Shown: positions 16,410 to 24,112 of the stretch, one piece after another
Numbering within the stretch: the first letter of the stretch is position 1
Layout: every line of letters starts with the position of its first letter
From: Nitrospirota bacterium
Lineage (GTDB): Bacteria > Nitrospirota > Nitrospiria > Nitrospirales > Nitrospiraceae
Reading direction: 5' to 3'
DNA: 54,052 nt
NCBI GenBank assembly: GCA_020027965.1
Contig: JAHRHE010000015.1
Coordinates: forward strand, 1 to 54,052
Made by a program: the position numbers and the translations under genes
Notes under the pieces: generated by a model
Databases searched by the model: none
What the model was told of the DNA's origin: nothing
The model's input: the letters and a program-made list of their open reading frames with translations, nothing else

Positions 16410-19400
16410 GTGCCGCCCAATAAACCCCCGAAGAAGACAGCCCTCTTTGATGAGGCGCTCAAGCAGATGAACGCCGGCAAGTACGGCCGGGTTGCGTCTG
16501 TCCTGAAGGAGTTGCTTGCCGCCGAGCCGACGCACCAGGGGGGGCGCCGGCTGTTCGCCACGATGCACTTAAAACTGGGCAATCTGATTACCGCCAGAGC
16601 GATACTGGAAACGCTTGCTCAGGAGGCGATGCAGCGGCAGGACTATCGTTTGGCGGAGGCGGTTCTGCGCGAATACCTGGCAGCCGCACCACGGTGCCTC
16701 CCGTTCCTGGAGCTGCTCGGCCAGGTGTGCGAAGACAAGGGCGATGCCCCGGCAGCAATGACCGAGTACGGGAAGGCGATCGAGATGGTCCTGGAGGATC
16801 CGGAGCCTGACCGTCCCACCCTCGCGGCTGATCTCTATGTCAAAGTGAAACGGCTGGCACCCACGGGCCCGGTAACCCAACGTTTCGCATCCCTCTTTGA
16901 ACCACCGCCGGCTCCCGCTCCGATGGCTCCCTCTCCGATGGAACCGAAGGTGGACGCGCAGCCGAGGCCGGCTGAGCCTCCCTCGCCGGTGGAAGTGACG
17001 GCGGAGCCGTCGCCCACGCGGGCCAAACCGTTCGAGCCACCGCCAACGATCAGGCCGACCGCCCCGCCGCCAAAGCCGGCCCCTCCGCCTCCCGGCAGAA
17101 AGGTGTCACCGGCACGGCCGGCGAAACCGGTCGAACTGCCACCGAAGATCACGCCGGAGGCTCCGCCGGCCGGGGCGAAGCCAGCGCCCTCGCCGAGCAC
17201 AAAGGGGTCATCGGCATCGCCGCCAAAACCGGTTGAGCCGCCACGGCCTCAGCCACCGGCCGGGAAAGGCAGACCCTCTGCGTTCCGGCTGCGTTCGGGA
17301 GAGGGTGGGGAAGTCCCCCGGTCTTTCGCCGACTCCGAGCAGGAGGTCCCTGAGACCTCATCGTCACCCGCTCGGGAAAAGGGCAAGGGAGGGGCATTTC
17401 GTCTGCATGGAGACAAGGGGCCCTCCAGCTTGCTGGAGCTCCTGCATGAGGGTGGCTCGGCTGACTCGTCGTCGTCGCCGACCGAGAGCGTGGAAGAGAG
17501 CGAGCCGAGCGAGACAGGAGACTCACCGGACCCAATCCAGGCACCTGTCGAGCCAACGGCACTCGAGTCTGTGAACGAACCCTCGACCCAGCCGTCTCTC
17601 GAACCCGAACCCGACCCCGAGCCCACACCCCAGGAACCGCCGCCCCCTCCGCCCTCACCGCCGGTGGAGGAAGCGACGGCGCCGAGCCTCCATCCGGTGC
17701 ACGAGACCTGGACGCCGCCGATTCTGGAGCTCATCCCACCGCCTCCCCCACCGGTGGAGGAACCGACGGGGACGCCGAGCCTCCATCCGGTGCACGAGAC
17801 CTGGACGCCGCCTACCCTGGAGCCCATCCCACCGCCTCCCCCACCGGTGGAGGAACCGACGGGGACGCCGAGCCTCCATCCGGTGCACGAGACCTGGACG
17901 CCGCCTACCCTGGAGCTCATCCCGCCGCCTCCGCCACCGGTGGAAGAACCGACGGTGATGCCGAGTCTGGCGTCGGCAGAAGGGGCGGGGGCGCTCCCGC
18001 TGACGGTCGAGTCTGCCGCGAGCATGCCGGTGCTGGAGGTGTCCCCTGTTGCCAGCGCACCGGTCTCGCCCTCGGTTGAGGAATCTCCGGTCATGCCGAG
18101 CCTGCCGCCGGTGGAGGAGTCGTGGACGGCGGCTTCCGTGCAACCGCTTTCGCTTGGTTCCTCCACGGCCTGGCGTGAAGCGGCTCCTGTGCCGCCTCCA
18201 CCCTCGCCATCCACAAGCTGGCCTGATCCGATTGCGGAGGCGCCACCAAGCGCGCCATCGGCGACGTCAGGCCAGTCAGAACCGTCAAGTCTGAGCGACT
18301 ACGACATCTCCTCCTCGGTGGCCTTCATCGAGGAGACCGCTGGGGCGCCTCCGAGGCTCCCTGGACACTTAGCGGCGCGCTTGCGCGTTGATCAGGACGA
18401 ATCGCTTTCGATCGCCCAGGGCAGGACCCCACCGCGCGTGGATGAAGTAGAGCCGAGCCCCAAGCCTCGCAGGGTCCGCTCCTCCCGAAAGGTGGTCCTG
18501 CAAGCGAGAACTGCTGTCCTGGTCAGTCGTGGGATTTCGGCCGTACGCGCCACGGCCCGCGCGATCATGTCTGCGGTCCTTGCGGTCCTTGCCCTGATCA
18601 CCCTCGTCATTGTAGGCCCGGCAGTTTTGTGGGTCTCGATCGAAGAGTCCGCCAGCGATCTGGCTCAAACTCTGAAGCAGACCCCTGCCCGCTCCTTGCA
18701 AGATCCGAAGAAGAACGGGTACTTCCTCCTGCTGGGATTCGGCGCCAACGCCTCAGCCGATCCGGTGAAAGCGGGATATGAGAGGTGGCAGAAATCCGCC
18801 GACAATCCTGGCCAGGGGTGTTCCGGTGTGGAAGGCGAATCCCGCGGGCCACTTCATTTTGTACCTGAAACACAGAGGCTGGCGGGGTGGTTCTTGATCG
18901 CCGATCCCACGGGTCGGTTTCAGAACGAGTCCGCCCGGATCAGCTCCGTGATCTCCCAGTCCCGACCGCTGATGGAACGATACCGTCAATGGCTCAGCAT
19001 GCCATTTGATGACTGGGGGTACGGCCAACCCGACAGCCCTGATTGCGCCCAGATTCTGGTTGCCCACCGGCTTTACGTGGCCGAGGGTTTCCACCAGGGA
19101 ATGGAGGAAGGGCTCACTCGATTGGAGAAGGACGTCGCGGCCTGGCGCACCGCCCTGGGGCAGGCTCGAACCCTGGCGGTCAAAGACATGGCGGCCGCGG
19201 CGTTTAACGAGGATCTGATGGTCGTCGCCGGATTGCTCAGCCGGACGGAGCTGAGAGGCGAAGCAGTCTCCCGCCTGCTCAGAGTGGCCCAGCCCCTGAG
19301 CGCGGCCGAGATTTCCCTGCGCTGGCCGATGCAGAATGCCTTTGTGCTCGTCAGCAAAAAAATTGAAAGTGGCGTGGCAAGAAACAACCCGATCGTAGAG

Positions 19401-19883
19401 CAATCGTTCCTGGCTCGGGCGCTGACGGGCATGCCGCTGCCGAAGCAACGGGTCGTCAACGGCTATGCCAGATTCTATGAGGCGGCGATCAAGTCGGCAG
19501 AGAGTTCCGATGTGACATTTCCGAGTTTGCACGAGTTCACCAGAACGCCGCCTCAAATGGTGGTGGATTATCTGCTGAATCCCATTGACAATTACCTTGT
19601 CCAGATCCCCAAGCCGGTCTGGGAACAATTCACAGGCATGATTCTGGAAACCGAGGCGCGCGTCCAGCTGGTTGCCATCATGGCTAGGATGCGTGGGCTG
19701 TCCAGTGAGGGAAACCTGCTGGCGCGCGTCGCCAGGGCGGGACAGAACATCTTCGATCCCTTTACGGGCCTGCCGATGCTGGTGAACCAGGAGAGGAAGA
19801 GACTGTACAGCGTCGGGCGGGACAGAAAAGACGATAACGGGGATCCTAGGCTGGACGTCAGCGTGCCGATTCCGTTGTTATAG
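16410..19883 (+). CDS. TPR and proline-rich single-pass membrane protein
   Basis: A 1157-residue protein of unknown function with GTG start. The N-terminus (about 10-150) is helical with TPR-like repeats (DEALKQMNAGKYGRVASVLK, then LAEAVLREYLAAAP and AAMTEYGKAIE). Residues about 165-690 are low-complexity Pro/Ala/Glu/Ser with an internal repeat of 30-31 residues. One transmembrane helix (about 717-742, AVLALITLVIVGPAVLW) is followed by a periplasmic domain of about 410 residues. The latter includes FLLLGFGANASADP and a TRFQNESARI-like helical region resembling nothing I can name. The long Pro-rich linker could span the cytoplasm or tether complexes. A weak AAAGG precedes the start. Pili/secretion scaffolding is one possibility, without evidence. 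Confidence 0.8.
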   Translation: MPPNKPPKKTALFDEALKQMNAGKYGRVASVLKELLAAEPTHQGGRRLFATMHLKLGNLITARAILETLAQEAMQRQDYRLAEAVLREYLAAAPRCLPFLELLGQVCEDKGDAPAAMTEYGKAIEMVLEDPEPDRPTLAADLYVKVKRLAPTGPVTQRFASLFEPPPAPAPMAPSPMEPKVDAQPRPAEPPSPVEVTAEPSPTRAKPFEPPPTIRPTAPPPKPAPPPPGRKVSPARPAKPVELPPKITPEAPPAGAKPAPSPSTKGSSASPPKPVEPPRPQPPAGKGRPSAFRLRSGEGGEVPRSFADSEQEVPETSSSPAREKGKGGAFRLHGDKGPSSLLELLHEGGSADSSSSPTESVEESEPSETGDSPDPIQAPVEPTALESVNEPSTQPSLEPEPDPEPTPQEPPPPPPSPPVEEATAPSLHPVHETWTPPILELIPPPPPPVEEPTGTPSLHPVHETWTPPTLEPIPPPPPPVEEPTGTPSLHPVHETWTPPTLELIPPPPPPVEEPTVMPSLASAEGAGALPLTVESAASMPVLEVSPVASAPVSPSVEESPVMPSLPPVEESWTAASVQPLSLGSSTAWREAAPVPPPPSPSTSWPDPIAEAPPSAPSATSGQSEPSSLSDYDISSSVAFIEETAGAPPRLPGHLAARLRVDQDESLSIAQGRTPPRVDEVEPSPKPRRVRSSRKVVLQARTAVLVSRGISAVRATARAIMSAVLAVLALITLVIVGPAVLWVSIEESASDLAQTLKQTPARSLQDPKKNGYFLLLGFGANASADPVKAGYERWQKSADNPGQGCSGVEGESRGPLHFVPETQRLAGWFLIADPTGRFQNESARISSVISQSRPLMERYRQWLSMPFDDWGYGQPDSPDCAQILVAHRLYVAEGFHQGMEEGLTRLEKDVAAWRTALGQARTLAVKDMAAAAFNEDLMVVAGLLSRTELRGEAVSRLLRVAQPLSAAEISLRWPMQNAFVLVSKKIESGVARNNPIVEQSFLARALTGMPLPKQRVVNGYARFYEAAIKSAESSDVTFPSLHEFTRTPPQMVVDYLLNPIDNYLVQIPKPVWEQFTGMILETEARVQLVAIMARMRGLSSEGNLLARVARAGQNIFDPFTGLPMLVNQERKRLYSVGRDRKDDNGDPRLDVSVPIPLL
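17661..17968 (+). repeat. in-frame 90/93-bp tandem repeat in the TPR/proline-rich gene
   Basis: Units begin with CCGGTGGAGGAA at 17661 (90 bp), 17751 (93 bp) and 17844 (93 bp), plus a partial diverged unit from 17937. Each unit encodes PPVEE, then PSLHPVHETWTPP and a polyproline run. Units two and three are almost identical at the DNA level, which suggests recent expansion and possible copy-number variation between strains. Confidence 0.92.
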
Positions 19884-19924
19884 GGTTGGTTGATCCTGAA
19901 TCTTGAGCGGAACCTTCAGCGGAC

Positions 19925-20275
19925 GTGCGGTCTACCCGCCTTCGGCTTGTCTCCACGACACCTCCCACCATCACACCACGCGGTCGCAACTCATGGGTGA
20001 GACCGTGCGTGAGCTTCAGAAGTCTCCCCCCGGAATGCCGGCAGCAACTCCGAGAGAAGTGGCTGGACATGAGCCTGAAGGAACGACGCAACATTCGACA
20101 AGCACTGAGAAGGAATCCGGCGCCCAGGGCACCCTTCCAGTCGCACCCCAATCGCAGGTCCCGGGCGGGTCGGTCACCCGCTCGCCAGGCAAGGAGGGGG
20201 CGTTTTTCGGTAGCTCCTTCGCGCAGACGCGCTACTTCATCCGTGTGCCTTCCTTCACCGGCGGTTCAATCTTGA
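19925..20275 (+). CDS. possible small DUF3106-like protein or remnant
   Basis: A GTG-started frame of 116 codons contains SLPPECRQQLREKWLDMSLK, then ERRNIRQALRR. This matches the charged pattern of DUF3106 proteins (leucine-proline-E-R, W-x-x-M-S-x-x-E-R). The flanking residues are Arg/Pro/Ser-rich, with no signal peptide, and the end overlaps the convergent gene's 3' end by 44 bp. The middle segment may be real or a decayed copy. If it is not a gene, the 348 bp between the TPR gene and the convergent exported protein are otherwise empty. Confidence 0.3.
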   Translation: MRSTRLRLVSTTPPTITPRGRNSWVRPCVSFRSLPPECRQQLREKWLDMSLKERRNIRQALRRNPAPRAPFQSHPNRRSRAGRSPARQARRGRFSVAPSRRRATSSVCLPSPAVQS

Positions 20276-20585
20276 TTTGCGGACCCTGCACGTCCGGGAG
20301 TTGCCCGGCGCCTGAGCGCTTGAGGACCCGCTGATTATTCTCGTCTGCGAGGGTTTGGACCACGTGTGAGTCTTCAGCGGCGGCCCCCTCCAACAGGGCT
20401 TTCTCTCCTGTCGCGTTCGTTTGGCCGGCGTCATTCGCCAGGAGTTGTCCTGTCACAGGAGACACCGCTTTGCCGGCTGGATAACCCGGATGCGTGGGTA
20501 GCATCGAGGGATTGGCCAACGCTAGCGAGAGCGAGAATCCCAAGACCAGAAGGATCGTCAGCGTGACCATCAGGGTGATCTTCAT
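20232..20585 (-). CDS. small exported protein of unknown function
   Basis: A 117-residue protein starting with a clear signal peptide (MKITLMVTLTILLVLGFSLS, cleavage near ALANP). It is followed by a hydrophilic mature part rich in Asn, Gln, Glu and Gly (HPGYPAGKAVSPVTG, VVQTLADENNQRVLKRSGAG) with no domain I recognise. The ATG at 20585 has AAAGGAGAG upstream and fits the signal peptide; the longer open frame does not. Its leader contains a promoter and a 12-bp hairpin followed by a T-rich tract. It is convergent with the TPR region and divergent from the amidohydrolase gene. Confidence 0.8.
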   Translation of the reverse strand: MKITLMVTLTILLVLGFSLSLALANPSMLPTHPGYPAGKAVSPVTGQLLANDAGQTNATGEKALLEGAAAEDSHVVQTLADENNQRVLKRSGAGQLPDVQGPQIKIEPPVKEGTRMK

Positions 20586-20614
20586 CGCGGCTCTCCTTTC
20601 ATGAGAAAATAATA

Positions 20615-20649
20615 ATGCCTTCTCGGGCACACGGCGGCCGAGAAGGCAT
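20615..20649 (-). terminator. terminator-like hairpin in the leader of the small exported protein
   Basis: A perfect 12-bp inverted repeat (20615-20626 and 20638-20649, ATGCCTTCTCGG arms, 11-nt loop) is followed on the minus strand by TTATTATTTTC. This looks like an intrinsic terminator, about 30 bp upstream of the ATG at 20585 and about 90 bp downstream of a good promoter. It could attenuate the gene or end a short RNA. Confidence 0.6.
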
Positions 20650-20746
20650 GAACGGAGGACGTTCGATGGTCTCCAGCAGCGGAACAGTGGCGGGCTACCC
20701 CGGTACCATGGCAAACCCCATGAGGAACTGGAGGGTCAGTAGGCGC

Positions 20747-20776
20747 AGTATGCGCCGCCCGACCCCCGATCGTCAA
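20747..20776 (-). promoter_or_regulatory. sigma70-type promoter of the small exported protein / leader RNA
   Basis: On the minus strand TTGACG (20776-20771), an 18-bp spacer and CATACT (20752-20747). Transcription would start near 20740, giving a leader of about 155 nt before the ATG at 20585 that includes the terminator-like hairpin. Confidence 0.55.
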
Positions 20777-20835
20777 GGCTGTGTTTCTATCCACCAAGTT
20801 CGCCGCTCATCCTTGAATAGCCCTTGACCTGCTGC

Positions 20836-20865
20836 TTGACACCCTTCCCTGGTTTTCCTCACAAT
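20836..20865 (+). promoter_or_regulatory. sigma70-type promoter of the amidohydrolase gene
   Basis: A consensus TTGACA (20836-20841), 18-bp spacer and CACAAT (20860-20865) lie about 37 bp upstream of the chosen ATG. This also argues for the start at 20902 rather than the longer open frame. Confidence 0.6.
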
Positions 20866-20901
20866 CAGGCACCCACATCGTGCTCTGGAGGCTCGACGGC
20901 C

Positions 20902-22383
20902 ATGAGCAACCGCCCACATGTTCCGATCAGGCCCTGGATGAAACAGGGGGCGACGTTCCCGTCGCCGATCCCGACCCGCATCGTCTCGAATGAGGAATTC
21001 CTCCCAATCCCGCAAACGCCGGCGCAGGCCAAGCTTGAGTGGCTGACCGACTCGATCGGGGACCTGGCCGGCCGATCACTGGGACTCAGCCGCCGAGACT
21101 TTCTGAAGACCACGGGCGGCATGGCGGCCGCCCTGCTGGCCATGAATAGCGTCTTCGGGAAGTTCTTTGACGTGCTGGATGTCGAGCTCGTTGAGGCGGC
21201 GGCCTTTACCGAGCGTAAAGGCGAGGCGTTCTTCATCTTCGATGTCCAGACGCATTACGTCAGCACCGGCTATGATCCGACTGACGCCGAAGCAGGCCGA
21301 AAGGCAGCTGTCACGAAGCAGGCATTACTTGGAATCCGCCGGCGCGCGCGGGAAGCCGGATTGAATCCCAAGTTGGCCGGCGATCTAGGAACGCTGGCGG
21401 ATCTCTCCTGGAAAAGCTTCATCAAAGAGGTTTTTCTGGACAGCGAGACCTCGCTGGGGCTGATCAGCACCCCGCCCGGGCCTTACCCGCAGGAGGCGGT
21501 GGTGCCGCCGAAAGAGATGGCTCACATCCGGGACGAGATCAACCGCGTGAGCGGTTCACAGCGCATGCTGGCGCATGGCCTGGCCACCCCGCAACTGGGC
21601 CGGGCCGACCTGGATTTCATGGACCTGCAGGCCGGCGCGCTGAAGGTGGACGCCTGGAAATGCTATACGGGTTCCCCACCCAAAGGATTCGAGCACGGCT
21701 GGTGGATGGATGACGAGAAGGTGACCTACCCGATGCTGGAGAAGGCTCGCGCGCTCAAGGTCCCGCGCGTCTGCGTGCACAAGGGACTCCCCCTGGGTCC
21801 GGTGGCGGACTACAACCATCCACGCGACCTGATCAAGGCGGCGAAAGATTTTCCGGACATTACCTTCTTGGTTTATCATTCGGGGTTCCTGGGCGCCGCC
21901 ACGATCGATGAGACTTTCGCGCGTACCGGTCAGATTCCCTGGACGAGCGAGTTCTGCCGGATGAAGCGGGCAGAGCCGGCGATCAAGAACATATATATGG
22001 AGCTGGGTTCGACCTTCGGTCAACTGGTGACGACTCATCCGGAGATCTGCGCGCATCTGCTGGGCGAGATCATCGCTGCCTTCGGGTCGGATCACGTGGT
22101 CTGGGGCACGGACTCGATCTGGTACGGGACGCCGCAGTGGCAGATCGAAGCCTTCCGGCGGTTCCAGATCCCGGACCGTCTGATCGAACAGCGCGGGTTC
22201 ACTCCGCTCACGCGGGAGGTGAAGGCGCAGATCTTCGGATTGAACGCCGCGCGGGTGTTCGGGGTGGATGTGAACGAGAAGCGCAACGAATTGCCGAAAG
22301 ATTATTTGAGCCTGATCAAGATGGCGTATCGAGAGGAAGGGGTGGAGCCGAGCCACCGGGTCTATGGATGGGTAGTGGGGTAG
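20902..22383 (+). CDS. Tat-exported amidohydrolase family protein
   Basis: A 493-residue protein. A twin-arginine motif SRRDFLK (Arg64-Arg65) followed by a hydrophobic stretch with AAALLAMNS marks a Tat signal preceded by an unusually long N-terminal part of about 60 residues. The rest resembles amidohydrolase_2 TIM-barrel enzymes: IFDVQTHYV near the first strand, KCYTGSPPKG with DDEKVTYPMLEKA, RVCVHKGLP, FLVYHSGFLGA, and FGSDHVVWGTDSIWYG at the end (metal-binding His and Asp positions). It is therefore probably a periplasmic metal-dependent hydrolase or decarboxylase; the substrate is unknown. GGAGG lies 10 nt before the ATG. It is monocistronic, followed by a repeat-rich spacer. Confidence 0.88.
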   Translation: MSNRPHVPIRPWMKQGATFPSPIPTRIVSNEEFLPIPQTPAQAKLEWLTDSIGDLAGRSLGLSRRDFLKTTGGMAAALLAMNSVFGKFFDVLDVELVEAAAFTERKGEAFFIFDVQTHYVSTGYDPTDAEAGRKAAVTKQALLGIRRRAREAGLNPKLAGDLGTLADLSWKSFIKEVFLDSETSLGLISTPPGPYPQEAVVPPKEMAHIRDEINRVSGSQRMLAHGLATPQLGRADLDFMDLQAGALKVDAWKCYTGSPPKGFEHGWWMDDEKVTYPMLEKARALKVPRVCVHKGLPLGPVADYNHPRDLIKAAKDFPDITFLVYHSGFLGAATIDETFARTGQIPWTSEFCRMKRAEPAIKNIYMELGSTFGQLVTTHPEICAHLLGEIIAAFGSDHVVWGTDSIWYGTPQWQIEAFRRFQIPDRLIEQRGFTPLTREVKAQIFGLNAARVFGVDVNEKRNELPKDYLSLIKMAYREEGVEPSHRVYGWVVG

Positions 22384-22392
22384 AGGGAGTGG

Positions 22393-22640
22393 AGGGTGAC
22401 CGGGCTGACCGGTGTGCTCGCGCGTCGCGCACTCAAGAAGGAGGGGCGGGGCGAGGTGGCAGGTGGCCTCCCGTGCTCGCGCACCGCGCACACAGGATCT
22501 ATCGGTTCGAACAGTGATGGATGTGTGCTCGGTGGACGCGCGCAGTCTGAGTCCACCCTGCCACCTGGCCGTCTGGGGAGGAGAAGGCAGCGAACTTGCG
22601 ACCGCCGGACGCGCGCAAGAGGGGTCAGGCCGGTCACCCT
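22393..22640. repeat. nested inverted-repeat region (MITE-like or structured intergenic element)
   Basis: The spacer has outer arms AGGGTGACCGGGCTGACC (22393-22410) and its complement with one mismatch (22623-22640). Inner arms are AGGTGGCAGG (22454-22463) and its exact complement (22557-22566). Inside are related GC-rich direct motifs of the type GTGCTCGCGCxxCGCGCAC near 22414, 22473 and 22526, and a weaker one near 22598. No transposase is present. It may be a MITE-like or REP-like element. The rest of the spacer up to 22813 shows nothing recognisable. Confidence 0.6.
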
Positions 22641-22813
22641 CTCTTGGACACTCAAAGGAAAGAAGGTGGCATCGGCTAGTGAGGGACGGGGAAACGGGAC
22701 GGGTGATGACGTGCGCAGTTAGAGGCAGCCTGGACACCTACCCTCAAGGGCGTAGCAAGGAGTGGAGTGCCGGGCATCTGTTGCTCCAGCTGGCGATAGC
22801 TCTTTGAGATGGA

Positions 22814-23317
22814 ATGCACCAGACCACTAATGCGGAGGTGAACGAGTCGCTTGCTCAGCGCCTTCTGTCCAGGTCTATGCTGGTTTTACCGCTTGCCGTC
22901 CTCGGCTTCGCACTGAGCATTGCGGGTTACCTGATCGTTTCCAAGGAACTACGCTACCAGCGTGAAGGCGTCGTGGTACAGGCGACAATCAATTCGAAAA
23001 CGACGCGGTACGTGCAAACCGAGGAGCAAGGAGCTGTTAAGAGCTACGAAATTGACTACCAGTTTTTGTCCCCGCAGGGGCAGATGATCCACGGGCTCGG
23101 AAACGTAGGAGGGCTAATTGGATTAAACCTGAAAGAAGGAGATGCCCTCGAGGTCCAGTATCTTCCCGATGATCCAGCGTCTAGCAATCGAGTATTTGGA
23201 AGCGGCAACTGGACTTTGGGGATCGTTCTCTTAAGCATCGGAGGTGTTTTCCTACTCGTCGGTTTGGTCGCTGGGGGTTCTGGGAGAGGTCGACGAGGAG
23301 TAATAGGAGGCTCATAG
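22814..23317 (+). CDS. DUF3592 domain membrane protein
   Basis: A 167-residue protein with two transmembrane helices (about 23-43 and 136-157). They bracket an extracytoplasmic or cytosolic beta-rich segment (REGVVVQATINSKTTRY, YEIDYQFLSPQG, GDALEVQYLPDDP), typical of DUF3592. The function is unknown. Base composition is visibly more AT-rich than in the neighbours, which may indicate transfer. It ends 2 bp before the next gene, so they form an operon. A start at 22814 is preceded by only a weak ribosome site. Confidence 0.85.
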   Translation: MHQTTNAEVNESLAQRLLSRSMLVLPLAVLGFALSIAGYLIVSKELRYQREGVVVQATINSKTTRYVQTEEQGAVKSYEIDYQFLSPQGQMIHGLGNVGGLIGLNLKEGDALEVQYLPDDPASSNRVFGSGNWTLGIVLLSIGGVFLLVGLVAGGSGRGRRGVIGGS

Positions 23318-23319
23318 GC

Positions 23320-24003
23320 ATGAAGAGCGAAATTCTGTATCCCGGAGCCTTTCCGATGGTGCGGATCGCACTGGCGTCGGGGGAAAGCGTCAAGGCGGAG
23401 TCGGGGGCCATGGTGGCAGCCTCGCCCACCATTGACGTGGAAAGCAAGCTGGAAGGCGGATTTCTCAGCGCGCTGTCCAGAAAAGTGCTGACCGGCGAGA
23501 AGTTCTTCTTCCAGACGCTCCGGGCGGCGCGTGGAGCCGGGGAGGTGTTGCTGGCGCCGACCGTCCCCGGAGAGATCGTGATCATGGAGCTTGATGACAT
23601 CCACGAGTACATGGTCCAGAAAGACGGGTTTCTTGCGGGCGCCGAGAGTGTCAAGATCGAGAGCCGGATGCAGAGCCTGAGCCGGGGGCTCCTCGGTGGC
23701 GAAGGCTTCTTTATCCTGAAAATCAGCGGGAAGGGCCCGTTGATCCTGAACAGTTTCGGCGCGATTCATAAGGTCGAGCTCAAACCGGACGAAGAATACA
23801 TCGTGGACAACAGCCATCTGGTGGCCTGGACCGCCACGACGACTTACACCATTGAAAAGGCGTCGGCCGGCTGGATCGCGAGCTTTACCTCAGGCGAAGG
23901 GTTCGTGTGCCGGTTCCGGGGCCCCGGCCTCGTCTATATCCAGAGCCGCAACCCCGGCGGATTCGGAGCCTGGATCCGGCAATTTATTCCGGTTTCCGAA
24001 TAG
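23320..24003 (+). CDS. AIM24/TIGR00266 family protein
   Basis: A 227-residue protein made of repeated beta-strands with the family's glycine landmarks: YPGAFPMVRIAL, ESGAMVAASP, GGFLSALSRKVLTGE, GGEGFFILKISGKG and a C-terminal RNPGGFGAWI tail. The family has an AIM24-like double-stranded beta-helix fold of unknown biochemical role. AGGAGG lies 11 nt before the ATG. It directly follows the DUF3592 gene and precedes an M48 peptidase gene, with a short hexamer repeat in between. Confidence 0.92.
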   Translation: MKSEILYPGAFPMVRIALASGESVKAESGAMVAASPTIDVESKLEGGFLSALSRKVLTGEKFFFQTLRAARGAGEVLLAPTVPGEIVIMELDDIHEYMVQKDGFLAGAESVKIESRMQSLSRGLLGGEGFFILKISGKGPLILNSFGAIHKVELKPDEEYIVDNSHLVAWTATTTYTIEKASAGWIASFTSGEGFVCRFRGPGLVYIQSRNPGGFGAWIRQFIPVSE

Positions 24004-24005
24004 GC

Positions 24006-24112
24006 AAGGTTGAGGCTAAGGTTAAGGCTAAGGATTTGAGAAGAAAAGAGTGATGGAATCCTCCAAGGAATCTTCAGCTCCGGGCTCAACCTCAGCCTCG
24101 ACCTCAACCTTT
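24006..24112. repeat. hexanucleotide repeat block and its inverted counterpart
   Basis: 24006-24035 contains five tandem variants of RAGGYT (AAGGTT, GAGGCT, AAGGTT, AAGGCT, AAGGAT). 24083-24112 contains five variants of the complementary ARCCTY type inside the start of the next gene. The two blocks can pair into a hairpin spanning the ribosome-binding site and start codons of the M48 gene. Confidence 0.6.

Noticed and set aside
21556-22737. 393-codon minus-strand frame over the amidohydrolase and adjacent spacer
   Set aside because: Most of it is antisense to the amidohydrolase. The part over the repeat region has no ribosome site or recognisable domain.
22384-22813. CRISPR-like array suggested by repeated GC motifs
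   Set aside because: The motifs are few, variable and unevenly spaced, without equal spacers or cas genes.
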